Shown here in pieces: positions 24,925 through 33,816 of a stretch of DNA of 36,330 nucleotides (within the stretch, counting starts at the first letter, position 1; each line of letters starts with the position of its first letter). A program made the position numbers and the translations under genes. The notes under the pieces were generated by a model that had not been told where the DNA came from, searched no databases, and saw only the letters and a list, made by a program, of their open reading frames with translations. Location: NCBI GenBank assembly GCA_003139855.1, contig PLGY01000032.1:1-36330 (forward strand). The letters are read 5' to 3'. This DNA comes from Candidatus Methanoflorens stordalenmirensis. Lineage in GTDB: Archaea; Halobacteriota; Bog-38; Methanoflorentales; Methanoflorentaceae.

Positions 24925-27159
24925 ATGTTCAGCCGGAAGGTTGCACACACCGAAGTGTTGTCTGCCCGAGAACCGATCTTCGCTGAAACGGCCGAAGAGA
25001 TCGCGCCAAATGTCCAGGCCTACCTGCGCAAAAAGGGCATTCGGCTGTACCGTCACCAAATTGAAGCGCGTGTTGCGTTGCGCGAAGGCAAAGATGTAGT
25101 TATCGCAACCCCCACCGCTTCTGGCAAGACGCTCGCGTTCAACGTACCAATTTTTGAGGAGCTCGACCGCGAGCATAACGCGACTGCGCTCTACATCTAT
25201 CCAACGAAAGCGCTCTCGAATGATCAGCTAAAGGTGCTTCAAGAGCTCGAGCTGATTAGCGCCGTTCGTGTCAATCCGAGCATTTATGACGGGGACACGC
25301 CATCGCATAAGCGGCCAAAGATTCGAACGAGTGCGAGGATCGTGATCAGTAATCCGTACGAACTCCATCACGTCTTACCTTGGCACTACAAATGGCAACG
25401 ATTTCTGGCGAACTTGAAGTTCATTGTCATTGACGAGGCACATGTGTATCGAGGAGTCTTTGGATCGAACGTCGCCCTTTTGATAAGGCGCCTACAGCGA
25501 CTCTGCTCGTATTACGGATCCGAGCCGCAGTTTGTCATCTCCACTGCGACCCTTGCAAATCCGATTGAATTTGGCGAGAAGCTCACCGGAAGAACCTTCA
25601 CCCTCATATCTGAAGATGGATCCCCAAGAGGGCGCAAATATTTCGTTCTGTATAACCCGTACGCTGACGGCATAGGGAAACGGTCCGCCCATCAGGAAGC
25701 CAAAGACTTGTTCCTACTCTTTATCCGCAACCAGCTGCAGACACTCTGTTTCGCACCGTCGCGAAAGATGGCAGAACTCATCGCCCTTTGGGCAAAAAAT
25801 GAGGCGAAAGAATCGACACCGTTGCTCGCCGACCGGATTGCAGCCTATCGGGCCGGCTACTTGCCGTCGACACGGCGGCGGATCGAAGAAGACTTAAGAA
25901 GCGGTCGCTTGGCAGGCGTAACATCTACGAATGCACTGGAGCTCGGCATTGACATCGGTAGCTTAGACGCTGTCATCATGGCAGGGTATCCCGGCACGAT
26001 CATTTCGACGTGGCAACAAGCGGGGAGAGCAGGCCGCGGGCAGGGCGAGTCGCTCGCGACCCTGGTCGGATTTCACGACCCGCTCGACCAGTACTTTATG
26101 AAGCATCCTAGCGCGCTGTTCGGAGGGTCGCACGAGCACGCCATTATCGATCTATCGAACGAGTATATTGCCCTCGGACACGTTATGTGCGCGGCTGCCG
26201 AGTTGCCGCTTCGCCTACCTCGCGACGCAGCGTACTTTCCCGTTCTCCTCGCAGAATCGCTTGAGGAGCTGCAGCGCCAAGGCCTAGCCAAAGACACTCC
26301 GAATGGGTGGGTGTACTCAGGCAGGGGCAGGGCCACAGAGGCGGTCCCTCTGAACGCGCTCTCCCCCCAGACATTCAAAGTTCTCTGCGAGGGTCGGCTC
26401 CTCGAAACGCTCGACAAGACTCGCGCATATCGAGAGGCTCACGCGGGGGCCGTGCTGCTTCACGAAGGTGAGACCTATGTCGTCGAGCAGCTCGACTTGA
26501 CCAACCGCATCATTTCCGTGAGCAAGAAAAACGTAGATTACCACACAGTACCGATGAGAACCGTTGATCTTCGGATCGTCAAAGAGCTCGAAAAAAAGCC
26601 TGAAGGTGCGCTCGTGGTATCATTCGGCATCGTCGAAGTCGTTGAGCAGTACGTTGGATACAAGACGCTCCGGTACGATCAAATCGTGGGAATCGAGAGC
26701 CTTGATTTGCCTCCGCTCCGCTTCACCACGACGGCGCTGTGGTTCAGCGTCCCGGACGAGGCCGTCACGCAGGTAGAAAATAAGGGACTCGACATCGGCG
26801 GCGGTCTGCACGGCGCAGAGCACGCGCTGATCGCCATGATGCCGCTGCACGTTATGTGCGATAGGTGGGACATCGGTGGCGTTTCGACCACGTGCCATCC
26901 AGATACCGCTGCTCCAACGATCTTCATCTATGACGGTTTTGAGGGTGGGATCGGTCTGGCCGAAAAAGCCGTAGAGCTGATTGCCGAAATTATCACCGTC
27001 ACCCGCGAGCTTGTCACAGGGTGCTCCTGTGACGTCGGATGCCCAGCGTGTATCTACTCCCCGAAATGCGGAAATGACAACAAGCCACTCGACAAGCAGG
27101 CCGCAATCGTCGTGCTGGAACAGCTTGCAAAGATGGTATCCCCTATCTCTAATAGATAA
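24925..27159 (+). CDS. MrfA-like DEAD/DEAH-box helicase with DUF1998 domain
   Basis: A superfamily 2 helicase of the YprA/MrfA type. Walker A ATPTASGKT is at 61-69, DEAH at 170-173, motif III STATLANP near 210, and motif VI QQAGRAGRG near 366. The C-terminal DUF1998 region ends in the zinc or Fe cysteines C700, C702, C706, C709 and C715 (GCSCDVGCPAC and PKC). All motifs look intact. ATG 24925 is the first usual start, but the frame upstream, from 24883, reads ISVETVLRILQSDP, which looks like the missing N-terminal helix of the family. GAGGGG stands just before an ATA codon there, so the true start may be ATA 24883. Pairing with the MrfB-like gene suggests DNA interstrand or adduct repair. Confidence 0.9.
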   Translation: MFSRKVAHTEVLSAREPIFAETAEEIAPNVQAYLRKKGIRLYRHQIEARVALREGKDVVIATPTASGKTLAFNVPIFEELDREHNATALYIYPTKALSNDQLKVLQELELISAVRVNPSIYDGDTPSHKRPKIRTSARIVISNPYELHHVLPWHYKWQRFLANLKFIVIDEAHVYRGVFGSNVALLIRRLQRLCSYYGSEPQFVISTATLANPIEFGEKLTGRTFTLISEDGSPRGRKYFVLYNPYADGIGKRSAHQEAKDLFLLFIRNQLQTLCFAPSRKMAELIALWAKNEAKESTPLLADRIAAYRAGYLPSTRRRIEEDLRSGRLAGVTSTNALELGIDIGSLDAVIMAGYPGTIISTWQQAGRAGRGQGESLATLVGFHDPLDQYFMKHPSALFGGSHEHAIIDLSNEYIALGHVMCAAAELPLRLPRDAAYFPVLLAESLEELQRQGLAKDTPNGWVYSGRGRATEAVPLNALSPQTFKVLCEGRLLETLDKTRAYREAHAGAVLLHEGETYVVEQLDLTNRIISVSKKNVDYHTVPMRTVDLRIVKELEKKPEGALVVSFGIVEVVEQYVGYKTLRYDQIVGIESLDLPPLRFTTTALWFSVPDEAVTQVENKGLDIGGGLHGAEHALIAMMPLHVMCDRWDIGGVSTTCHPDTAAPTIFIYDGFEGGIGLAEKAVELIAEIITVTRELVTGCSCDVGCPACIYSPKCGNDNKPLDKQAAIVVLEQLAKMVSPISNR

Positions 27160-27286
27160 GCTCTGAACTGTCCTCCGGCGTTCGACTCAAAGCAGCTCTT
27201 GTCGCATCTGGCTGATCGCGTTGCAGCTTACCACATATTCTGGTCAACCCCTGTGAGAGGCAAGCTCCGTGGCAGATAGGAAGATA

Positions 27287-27318
27287 CCTGGTCGTGCGTT
27301 GCGCACTCTTGTGCCAGG
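27287..27318. other. Nested stem-loop in the mrfA-hisA gap
   Basis: CCTGG (27287-27291) pairs with CCAGG (27314-27318) and encloses GTGCG-TTG-CGCAC (27294-27306). It lies in the 235-bp gap between the helicase and hisA genes. It may be a terminator or leader structure; nothing else in the gap is identified. Confidence 0.3.
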
Positions 27319-27394
27319 CGTGCAAGCTACAAACAGTTAATACGATGCAAAACAGATCGGGTGCATTGTCTTAGCGTAGGGATGTGCTGAAATC

Positions 27395-28117
27395 GTGCCA
27401 TTCGAGGTTATTCCCGCCGTTGACATTAAAGATGGTCGCTGTGTTCAACTTGTCGGAGGGGTACCTGATGACGTCCTCGTTTCGCTCGAGGACCCGCTTG
27501 CTGTCGCAGAACACTGGATTACCAGTGGTGCTGACCACCTTCACGTCATCGATCTTGACGGTGCATTCGGGAAGCCGCGGAATCTGAAGCTTATCTATAA
27601 GCTAGCAAAACTCGACGCGTTTGTCGAGGTAGGCGGCGGGATTCGCGCATATGAAGACGTCGCTGATTTACTTCAGGTCGGCGCAAACAGGGTGATTCTT
27701 GGCACCGCCGCTGTACGAGATCCGACCATTGTCCACAACATGAGTCGCGAGTTTGGCAGCGAGTCCATCATGGTGGCCGTTGACGCGCGAGGCGGTGAGG
27801 TGCTCATTGAGGGGTGGACCCGAAGCTCCGGCTTGAGGCCGCAGGAGCTTGGCCTAATCTTTCAGGAGCTTGGCGCAGGTTCACTGCTCTTTACGGACGT
27901 GGAAACAGAGGGGAGGATGAGTGGGGTACGTGGCGACGTCATACGTGCTCTCGTCGAATACGTTGACATCCCCGTCATCGCGTCGGGCGGCATCGGCGTT
28001 CTGGATGACATCAGAGCGATTGCTCGGACGGGGGCAGCCGGCGTTGTGATCGGTTCTGCAATATATACCGGCAAGTTCACGCTCAACGAAGCGTTTAACA
28101 TCGTGAGTGACCTCTAG
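27395..28117 (+). CDS. hisA: HisA, ProFAR isomerase
   Basis: 1-(5-phosphoribosyl)-5-[(5-phosphoribosylamino)methylideneamino]imidazole-4-carboxamide isomerase, a (beta/alpha)8 barrel in histidine synthesis. The two catalytic aspartates are D10 in PAVDIKDG and D130 in VAVDARGG. The half-barrel phosphate sites VGGGIR (79-84) and ASGGIG are present. Length is 240 aa, as usual. The start is GTG 27395; there is no strong ribosome binding site. hisB follows 5 bp after its stop, so the two form an operon fragment. Other his genes are not in the window. Confidence 0.96.
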   Translation: MPFEVIPAVDIKDGRCVQLVGGVPDDVLVSLEDPLAVAEHWITSGADHLHVIDLDGAFGKPRNLKLIYKLAKLDAFVEVGGGIRAYEDVADLLQVGANRVILGTAAVRDPTIVHNMSREFGSESIMVAVDARGGEVLIEGWTRSSGLRPQELGLIFQELGAGSLLFTDVETEGRMSGVRGDVIRALVEYVDIPVIASGGIGVLDDIRAIARTGAAGVVIGSAIYTGKFTLNEAFNIVSDL

Positions 28118-28122
28118 AGTGT

Positions 28123-28695
28123 ATGATCGATATGCGCAGGGCCGACATCGCGAGAACAACCAAAGAGACCAAGATCGACCTTCATCTTAATCTCGATGAT
28201 GCTTCAGTGAGAGCTATTGACACCGGCGTGCCATTTTTTACGCACGTGCTAGAGGCGCTATCCCTGCACGGCGGCATAGGGGTACGCCTTACTGTGCTAA
28301 GCGACGGAAATCCGCATCACGTCGTCGAGGATGTCGGCATCGCGCTCGGAATGGCTCTTAAAAGTATGATCACGAACATGGAAGGTATCAAACGGTTCGG
28401 AAGTGCCTCTATTCCTATGGACGATTCGCTCGCGACCATCGCCGTCGATGCAGCTGGACGGAGCTACCTGGTGTTTAATACCACGATCGCCTCAAGCGTC
28501 GACGGCATCGATGCCAGCTTGGTGAAACACTTCATCCAATCACTCGCTTCTCACGCCATGCTAACGATTCACGTGAACGCTTACGGCACCGATGACCATC
28601 ACACGATAGAGGCTATTTTCAAAGCGCTGGGCATCGCCCTTAATGATGCGCTGCAGCCCAGAGAGGGAGTGCGGAGCACAAAGGGGATACTATAG
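28123..28695 (+). CDS. hisB: HisB, imidazoleglycerol-phosphate dehydratase
   Basis: The Mn-dependent dehydratase converts imidazole glycerol phosphate to imidazole acetol phosphate. Both duplicated metal motifs are present, HHVVED in the first half and DDHHTIEAIFKALG in the second, with DTGVPFFTHVLEALSLHGG between. The length of 190 aa is typical of the monofunctional archaeal form. ATG 28123 or ATG 28132 (MRRADIARTTKETKI) may be the start; the second matches the usual family N-terminus. It is immediately downstream of hisA. Confidence 0.96.
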   Translation: MIDMRRADIARTTKETKIDLHLNLDDASVRAIDTGVPFFTHVLEALSLHGGIGVRLTVLSDGNPHHVVEDVGIALGMALKSMITNMEGIKRFGSASIPMDDSLATIAVDAAGRSYLVFNTTIASSVDGIDASLVKHFIQSLASHAMLTIHVNAYGTDDHHTIEAIFKALGIALNDALQPREGVRSTKGIL

Positions 28696-28758
28696 GCAGT
28701 TTCGTTCGCAACTCGCTCGAAAAGCGGCATCGTCGCTCGTGATCTCGAAGCGCGGGTC

Positions 28759-28811
28759 CGATCACGCAGATCGTGATCGCACCACACGAAGGGCCCTCAG
28801 TTTTTAGAGGG
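28759..28811. terminator. Two adjacent hairpins between hisB and the Cys-rich gene
   Basis: CGATCACG-CAGAT-CGTGATCG (28759-28779) is a perfect 8-bp stem. CCCTC-AGTTTTTA-GAGGG (28794-28811) follows, with a T-run in its loop. The genes on the two sides converge here, so one or both hairpins may end transcription. Confidence 0.4.
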
Positions 28812-28821
28812 ATCGGAGCCT

Positions 28822-29040
28822 TTACGCCTTTGTAGACGTACAGTAGGAATACCACTCTTTCCATTCCTCTTGTGCGTCCCAAAAAGGGCATTCGAACATC
28901 GGAGAGGTCCATTGCTTGAGACGCGCACAATAGTACTTCGGCTCAGCGGCGGCATCGAACTTCGTCTGATGACGACACAGCGAACATCGACGGAGCGGAA
29001 TGCACCCTGTGTCAAAGCGTTGCCAATCAATGTAGGTCAT
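28822..29040 (-). CDS. Small Cys-rich putative zinc-binding protein
   Basis: A 72-aa protein starting MTYIDWQRFDTG with cysteines C13, C19, C22, C38, C51 and C67. The pattern C-x5-C-x2-C-x15-C-x12-C suggests a bound metal. ATG 29040 is chosen because AAAGGGA stands shortly upstream and because the longer in-frame extension (to 29169) has no cysteines and an unconvincing composition. I do not recognise the family. It is convergent with hisB. Confidence 0.6.
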   Translation of the reverse strand: MTYIDWQRFDTGCIPLRRCSLCRHQTKFDAAAEPKYYCARLKQWTSPMFECPFWDAQEEWKEWYSYCTSTKA

Positions 29041-29236
29041 GCTGTCCCTTTTTGTTGTAGTGAGCGCAAAACAAATTGCGTGAAACTGCTGCGACTTAGC
29101 CGATTGCTCGCGCGAATCTTGCGTGATACGACGATGGATAGTGACATAACGTTTGCGATTGCTTTCCAAAGAACATGCTTCTGCTTTTTTTAGCGCCCTA
29201 CAGAGCCGGTTTGCAAGGAAAAAGCCTTGAAAAAGC

Positions 29237-29617
29237 GTTCACGAGATCGCACTAGTCGGCAAACGCATCTCGCTGTACGCCAATAACGGCGAGGATTCTA
29301 AGAATTCGCAATATGTTGAAATCAAAAATACCACGACTGATTAACAAGGCAATTATCCATTTAAGGTGGACAGGCTCGAGGATCAGTATCGCTATTACGA
29401 GACGGTATTTGGAGGCGATGCAAACACCACCGCACAGAGCTACGATCTGTCTATCAACGGTCCCATCGCAGGATACGATCAGATCATTCGGGACATCAAC
29501 ACGCTCAACGTCAACATCACTAAGCTCTTTGCCGCGAATATCAAGCTCACTGACAAGATCACCCTCCTAACCCTAAGCACTACGGTAGGACTCAATGTAA
29601 ACCCCGGCGCCTACTAA
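29237..29617 (+). pseudogene. Surface protein fragment with Ig-like domain, in-frame TAA
   Basis: The frame reads VHEIALVGKRISLYANNGED, then NTTTD, a TAA at 29342-29344, then QGNYPFKVDRLEDQYRYYET and VFGGDANTTAQSYDL. This is the pattern of secreted Ig-like (Big-type) repeats: SLY...TTTDxxGNYxF...YRYYxxVFxGDA. The TAA falls where a residue such as Ser is expected (one base from TCA). No start or signal peptide is found upstream, and the frame after YDL runs on to a TAA at 29615. It is therefore a truncated, broken remnant of a larger cell-surface protein. The same frame stays open for about 45 codons beyond 29617, which may be part of the remnant. Confidence 0.6.
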
Positions 29618-30104
29618 GCCGCAACGATGCAGCTTAAAAATGCGGTTGTCCCACGAAAGGAGGGCTGTGCAAATGGCGCTACGCTGCACCCCAACGACGC
29701 GGTCCACACGTGGCCGGCACAAGGACAGATTTTTTCCGGTGGCGAACACGCTAGTGCAAGGATGCTGCTTCTTTTCTGGGAATGACGGCCGGACATAATC
29801 AGCCCAGGCAGACAACTTCTGCCAAGTCTTCGTGCTAGGCCTCCTGTTCCTTTTTCTCACGTAAAGTTAGGCGCCTACTCTGGCTAAAATCTGCTAGGAG
29901 TGGAAAGCTGACGGGTTGCGAGGGTTCCCTGCAGAAGCTTTATCAAACCCAGCCTGCCGCGATTGAGCCGTTAGGCCAGCAACCAGTTAACGCAGGACAA
30001 GACGAATAAAGCCGTTAAACGAGATAATGAGCGAATCTATCGTCAGATGCAGCTCGACACGGCGGACCCAAAGGCATAAGTCCAACCGCTACGTATTCCC
30101 GCCT
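29618..30104 (+). other. 487-bp region without a supported gene
   Basis: I see no recognisable protein or RNA gene. An AAAGGAGGG at 29656-29664 stands 8 nt before ATG 29673, which opens a 41-codon frame with four Cys but no recognisable content. In another frame, a stretch (CANGATLHPNDAVHTW) looks slightly protein-like. CATAAG near 30074 may be the TATA box of the TrmB-type regulator gene. Confidence 0.35.
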
Positions 30105-30965
30105 ATGCAGCAGGCGTTAATTGAAAAGCTTGAAGCGTTCGGCCTCAGCGCGAAAGAGGCTCACCTGTATGCATTATTACTGAAGTACGGTCCGAAAACG
30201 ACCGGGGAGCTCGCCAAACTGCTGCACAGTTATAGAGTCGACGTCTATCGGATCTTGGAAACGCTCGCAGAAAAAGGGATGGTTGAAGAGTCGGTCGAGA
30301 AGCCGACAAAATACGCGGCGGTTTCAGTCGAACCGGCGCTCGAAGCCGCTATGATGCGCCACGCGTATGAGCTTCGCTGGATGGAAGAGAATCGGGATGA
30401 CGTGTTAAAGCTCGCAAACGATTACTTGTCCAGTGATGTCCTCACGAACGACCTTTATACGTTCAAAGTGATAAAAGGCCGTTCTAACACGCTCGCCGCC
30501 ATGGAGCAGCTAGTTAAGACCGCAGAAGAACGTGTCTTATTCATTTCGTCACTTGGCGGCATTCCAATACTCTCTACAAGTGGGCTCATCGAGTATTTCA
30601 TCGACGCGACAAATAGGGGCGTCCGCGTGCGGTACATCACCGAAATCCTGCTACGTAACATCGATTCGGTGCGAGACGCTCTTGCAGGGGACATCGAGGT
30701 CCGCCACCACGACGACTACGCGGGGATGCGCTTTCTCGTAGCCGACGCGCACGAAAGTTTGACGACTATAACGTTTGATGCACTCCGCCACGGAAAGGAC
30801 GCAGCTGATACCGCTTTCTGGACGAATAGCCCCGAATATGCACAATATCTCGAGGCCAGCTTCAAGCTCCTGTGGGACAACTCCACAGACGCCCAGCAAC
30901 GCATTGACTACGTGCTCGCGGATACGCAAAAGGCCCAGCCACACGCAGCCAAAAATAGCCCTTAG
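30105..30965 (+). CDS. TrmB-family transcriptional regulator
   Basis: An N-terminal winged helix-turn-helix (ALIEKLEAFGLSAKEAHLYA, then TGELAKLLHSYRVDVYRILE and LAEKGMVEE) is followed by a linker helix and a PLD-like TrmB effector domain with VLFISSLGG, RGVRVRYITE and MRFLVADAHESL. Archaeal TrmB proteins control sugar uptake and central metabolism. ATG 30105 (MQQALIEKLEAFGLS) is chosen: the frame is open up to 30027, but the extra 26 residues are Arg/Ser-rich and foreign to the family. A CATAAG box about 30 bp upstream fits a leaderless mRNA. It lies upstream of the PGF-CTERM protein gene and could control it (inference). Confidence 0.87.
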   Translation: MQQALIEKLEAFGLSAKEAHLYALLLKYGPKTTGELAKLLHSYRVDVYRILETLAEKGMVEESVEKPTKYAAVSVEPALEAAMMRHAYELRWMEENRDDVLKLANDYLSSDVLTNDLYTFKVIKGRSNTLAAMEQLVKTAEERVLFISSLGGIPILSTSGLIEYFIDATNRGVRVRYITEILLRNIDSVRDALAGDIEVRHHDDYAGMRFLVADAHESLTTITFDALRHGKDAADTAFWTNSPEYAQYLEASFKLLWDNSTDAQQRIDYVLADTQKAQPHAAKNSP

Positions 30966-30997
30966 CTCGCGTGCGCGCTGATAAGTCAAGTTCGAAG

Positions 30998-31009
30998 CGT
31001 TTTTATAGG
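30998..31009 (+). promoter_or_regulatory. TATA box of the PGF-CTERM protein gene
   Basis: GCGTTTTTATAGG lies about 60 bp before the ATG at 31066 and would give a leader of about 30-35 nt. A second ATAAGG lies at 31011-31016. Confidence 0.5.
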
Positions 31010-31065
31010 TATAAGGTTCACCATTCGTTGAGGGCCGAGCGACCGTTTTTGCGGTGTGATGTCTT

Positions 31066-32358
31066 ATGAAAAGAGCACACATACATACGTGCATACTTAT
31101 CTTCGTAGTCACCGCGCTTATCGCTGCTTTTATTGCCGCGCCGATCGCAGCGACGACCATGGTTTCTCTTAACGAGAAGCAGGTTAATGCGGGGGGTGCG
31201 GTGCTGATACAGGCCAATCTCGGTAAGGTAGGAGATACGGCAAAGATCGAGTACTACTCCGACTACGAGAAAAAAGGCATCGACAATGACCCTGGGAGCG
31301 TGTGGACGACCATAGCAGTTGTCAACGACGGTGGCCAGAACAACCTTATTCCAGGACCGAGCGGCCAAATCGAATACCGCTGGGTGCCCCCGGCCAGTCT
31401 TACTCCAGGCCAGTACTTGATTCGAGTGACCGACTCAGATAATTCCACCCCAATCGTCGCGCCAATCGAACTCACCCAACCGGCGACGCCACAGATTTCG
31501 TTCCTGGTCAACGGCACTGTCGTTAATCGCGTCAGTCCCGGAGGATTCGTTCAGGTTTCGGCAGACGTCCTCAACAACTGTGCGCTTTGCCATACCGGCG
31601 ACCCGTCGACGTGGAATGCCTCGAACCCTGGTTTCGATCAACAGAAGATGGCAGCGCACATAACGGCGGACTTGAGTGGCCTCACCGGCGATCCAAACAA
31701 CACCGCGGTACCTGCTGAGATGATGCTCGGGCACGGCGTGGTAGGTTGGAATGTACAGCTATCCCAGTACTTACAACAAGGCGCTATCAGCCAGGTCTAT
31801 ATCCAAGTGACCCAGGCGAATTTAACGATATCGAGTCACAACGCTACAGCGCAGACAAATGCCACTAGCAATGCGACCACTAACGCGACTGCAAATACAA
31901 CGAGCAATGCGACAAACATTTTGAACGAAACCAACCGCACGGAGAGCAACACCACGCTTACCATCACAGCGATCTCTGCGCCCGCCTATCAAAATGACAC
32001 CGTCGCGGTCAATGTTACGGTGCTGAACCGCGGCGCCGACACTGCGAATTCAACGTACCTCGTCTTCCCAGCCCTGCCAAAAGACATCAGCGTTGATAAC
32101 GGAGGCGCCTTAGACATCGCATCCAATTCAACCGCGGTCTTCTCGGTGAATATCACCGCCTTAACTGGCGCTTCAGGCAACTACGACCTTAGCTTCCACG
32201 CGACCAGCGGAAACCTCACGAGCGAGAACGAAACCATCCCCATCCAAATCGGCAACGTCGCCGCATCTAGCAGCGGAAACCCGCTACCCGGCTTTCAGGC
32301 CGTCTTCGCTGTAGCCGGACTAGTAGTCGTCGCTTACGTCGTAAGTAGAAGGCGTTAG
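31066..32358 (+). CDS. PGF-CTERM surface protein with one CxxCH motif
   Basis: A secreted 430-aa protein. A signal peptide covers residues 1-30 (cleavage near APIAATT). At the C-terminus PLPGF (406-410) is followed by a hydrophobic segment and SRRR, the tripartite PGF-CTERM signal processed by archaeosortase A. Two or more beta-sandwich regions lie between. CALCH at 172-176 is a c-type haem attachment motif. Residues 258-297 are almost pure N-glycosylation sequons (nine N-x-S/T sites), forming a glycosylated stalk. Function is unknown; a lipid-anchored electron-transfer or adhesion protein is possible. It lies just after the TrmB-type regulator. ATG 31066 has no strong ribosome binding site. 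Confidence 0.85.
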   Translation: MKRAHIHTCILIFVVTALIAAFIAAPIAATTMVSLNEKQVNAGGAVLIQANLGKVGDTAKIEYYSDYEKKGIDNDPGSVWTTIAVVNDGGQNNLIPGPSGQIEYRWVPPASLTPGQYLIRVTDSDNSTPIVAPIELTQPATPQISFLVNGTVVNRVSPGGFVQVSADVLNNCALCHTGDPSTWNASNPGFDQQKMAAHITADLSGLTGDPNNTAVPAEMMLGHGVVGWNVQLSQYLQQGAISQVYIQVTQANLTISSHNATAQTNATSNATTNATANTTSNATNILNETNRTESNTTLTITAISAPAYQNDTVAVNVTVLNRGADTANSTYLVFPALPKDISVDNGGALDIASNSTAVFSVNITALTGASGNYDLSFHATSGNLTSENETIPIQIGNVAASSSGNPLPGFQAVFAVAGLVVVAYVVSRRR

Positions 32359-32383
32359 CCGTCGCACTTTCCCCAAAGGGTGT

Positions 32384-32393
32384 GTATATATAC
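32384..32393 (+). promoter_or_regulatory. TATA box that decides the start of the 32415 gene
   Basis: GTATATATAC lies 31 bp before ATG 32415 and only 16 bp before ATG 32400. A start of transcription about 25 nt downstream falls at 32411-32415, so the later ATG is favoured with a leaderless mRNA. Confidence 0.6.
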
Positions 32394-32414
32394 GCCCCGA
32401 TGCTATCTTTTGGT

Positions 32415-32849
32415 ATGCAAGCCGGCCAGGTCTTTGACGATATCGAAGCCGTCATCATGGCGGTGAACGAAACCCCCGAGTATCAAGAAGAGATCATAGA
32501 CGGGTTCATCGACCAGATGTTGGGCCGGCGAAAGCGCCGATTTGCGATGTGGCGCACGACGGCAATTCTTCTTGCTGTCGGCATTCTTGGAACGCTGTTT
32601 ATCGACCGACTCATATCGTTCCCGTTGAGTCTCTTTGCTCTCACCTTCCTATGGATCACGATCGTTGCCACCTGGGTGACCACCCGAATGGTCGCGATCC
32701 TCGAGCGTCACGTCGCGCGCTTCGCGTTGATGTGGCTCCTCACGCGGACCGCCTTGCGACGAGGTATGTCCGGGGGCATTCTTACGTTGCTGACACTCTC
32801 TGTTGCAAAAACGTGGCTTAAGCGATTCATCAGCCGGTATTTGGGCTGA
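32415..32849 (+). CDS. Small membrane protein, function unknown
   Basis: A 144-aa protein with an acidic cytoplasmic N-terminus (MQAGQVFDDIEAVIMAVNET), a basic RRKRR stretch, and two or three hydrophobic segments (about 48-63, 67-92, 115-130). I do not recognise a family. The start was set by the TATA box rather than by length; longer frames up to 32382 are open. It ends 145 bp from the convergent ADTH synthase gene. Confidence 0.65.
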   Translation: MQAGQVFDDIEAVIMAVNETPEYQEEIIDGFIDQMLGRRKRRFAMWRTTAILLAVGILGTLFIDRLISFPLSLFALTFLWITIVATWVTTRMVAILERHVARFALMWLLTRTALRRGMSGGILTLLTLSVAKTWLKRFISRYLG

Positions 32850-32993
32850 ACGCGTGTTGGCCGCCGCAGCGCCCGAACCGCCGTAAGACTTTGAATTACG
32901 TGCGCACGCCACGAATATGCAAACCGTCGGCGGGCGTAGTGCTGCCATCCTAAGATTGCGGGACTGTCGCTGGAGTTGAAAAGCGGCGCCGGG

Positions 32994-33782
32994 CTACCGT
33001 CGCACAGCCTCGTCGACGTCGTAACCTTCGTGCACCACGCGCGCGATTTTTCTTACTAAATTGGTCGGATCCTTCGCTTGAAATATATTCCTGCCTATCG
33101 CGACGCCACGCCCCCCTGCGTCGATCGAGTCTCTGACCATCTGCAGCAGCTCCTGCTCAGTGTCCATTTGCGGCCCCCCCGCGACGACGACCGGCACGGG
33201 ACATCCGGCGATGACTTCTTTAAAGGTGTCGATCTCGCCTGTATAGTTCGTCTTGACGATATCAGCCCCCAGTTCCGCGCCAACGCGCGCAGCGAGTTTC
33301 ACGGGCTCGACGTCGTGTTCATCTTCGACCTTCTCGCCTCGCGGATACATCATCGCAAGCAGCGGCATGCCCCAGTAGTCGCACCGTTCCGAAATGTGTC
33401 CAAGTGTGGCGAGCATTTCGGATTCATTCTGCGCCCCAACGTTCACGTGAACGCTGACGGCGTCCGCGCCAAATTTGATGGCCTCTTCAACGGTCTTTAC
33501 GAGCACCTTGCGGTTTGGATCGGGAGCAAGCGACGTGCTCGCTGAAAGATGCATTATCAGCCCGACGTCGCGACCATAGCCTCTGTGACCGTGTTTTGCC
33601 AGGCCGATATGCCCTAGCACGGCATTGGCCCCGCCCTCGGCGACCTTGTTGACGGCGATGCGGAGATCTTCGAGGCCTCTGATGGGGCCTACGCTGACGC
33701 CGTGGTCCATCGGCACGATGATGGTATTGCTCGTGTCTCGGTTAAAAATACGCTCAAGGCGAACTGACTTACCGATGTACAT
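32994..33782 (-). CDS. ADTH synthase (2-amino-3,7-dideoxy-D-threo-hept-6-ulosonate synthase)
   Basis: A class I aldolase of the DhnA family that opens the archaeal shikimate pathway by condensing aspartate semialdehyde with 6-deoxy-5-ketofructose-1-phosphate (as MJ0400). The Schiff-base lysine is K177 in VKTNYTGE. D26 in VPMDHGVS and Y146 in MMYPRG are the other active-site residues, and the phosphate site is GVAIGRNIF. Length is 262 aa. The ATG begins [13 protein letters not shown], the usual family start. The partner dehydroquinate synthase II is not in the window. Fructose-bisphosphate aldolase of the same family is a less likely alternative. Confidence 0.88.
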   Translation of the reverse strand: MYIGKSVRLERIFNRDTSNTIIVPMDHGVSVGPIRGLEDLRIAVNKVAEGGANAVLGHIGLAKHGHRGYGRDVGLIMHLSASTSLAPDPNRKVLVKTVEEAIKFGADAVSVHVNVGAQNESEMLATLGHISERCDYWGMPLLAMMYPRGEKVEDEHDVEPVKLAARVGAELGADIVKTNYTGEIDTFKEVIAGCPVPVVVAGGPQMDTEQELLQMVRDSIDAGGRGVAIGRNIFQAKDPTNLVRKIARVVHEGYDVDEAVRR

Positions 33783-33805
33783 ATAGCCGAGATTACTGCG
33801 CGGGG

Positions 33806-33816
33806 GTTATAAGGTT
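33806..33816 (-). promoter_or_regulatory. TATA box of the ADTH synthase gene
   Basis: Minus-strand AACCTTATAAC lies about 29 bp before ATG 33782, giving a leader of 0-4 nt. No Shine-Dalgarno is present, which agrees with a leaderless mRNA. Confidence 0.6.

Noticed and set aside
28822-29169. 115-aa version of the Cys-rich protein
   Set aside because: The extra N-terminal 43 residues look non-coding, and ATG 29040 has a ribosome binding site.
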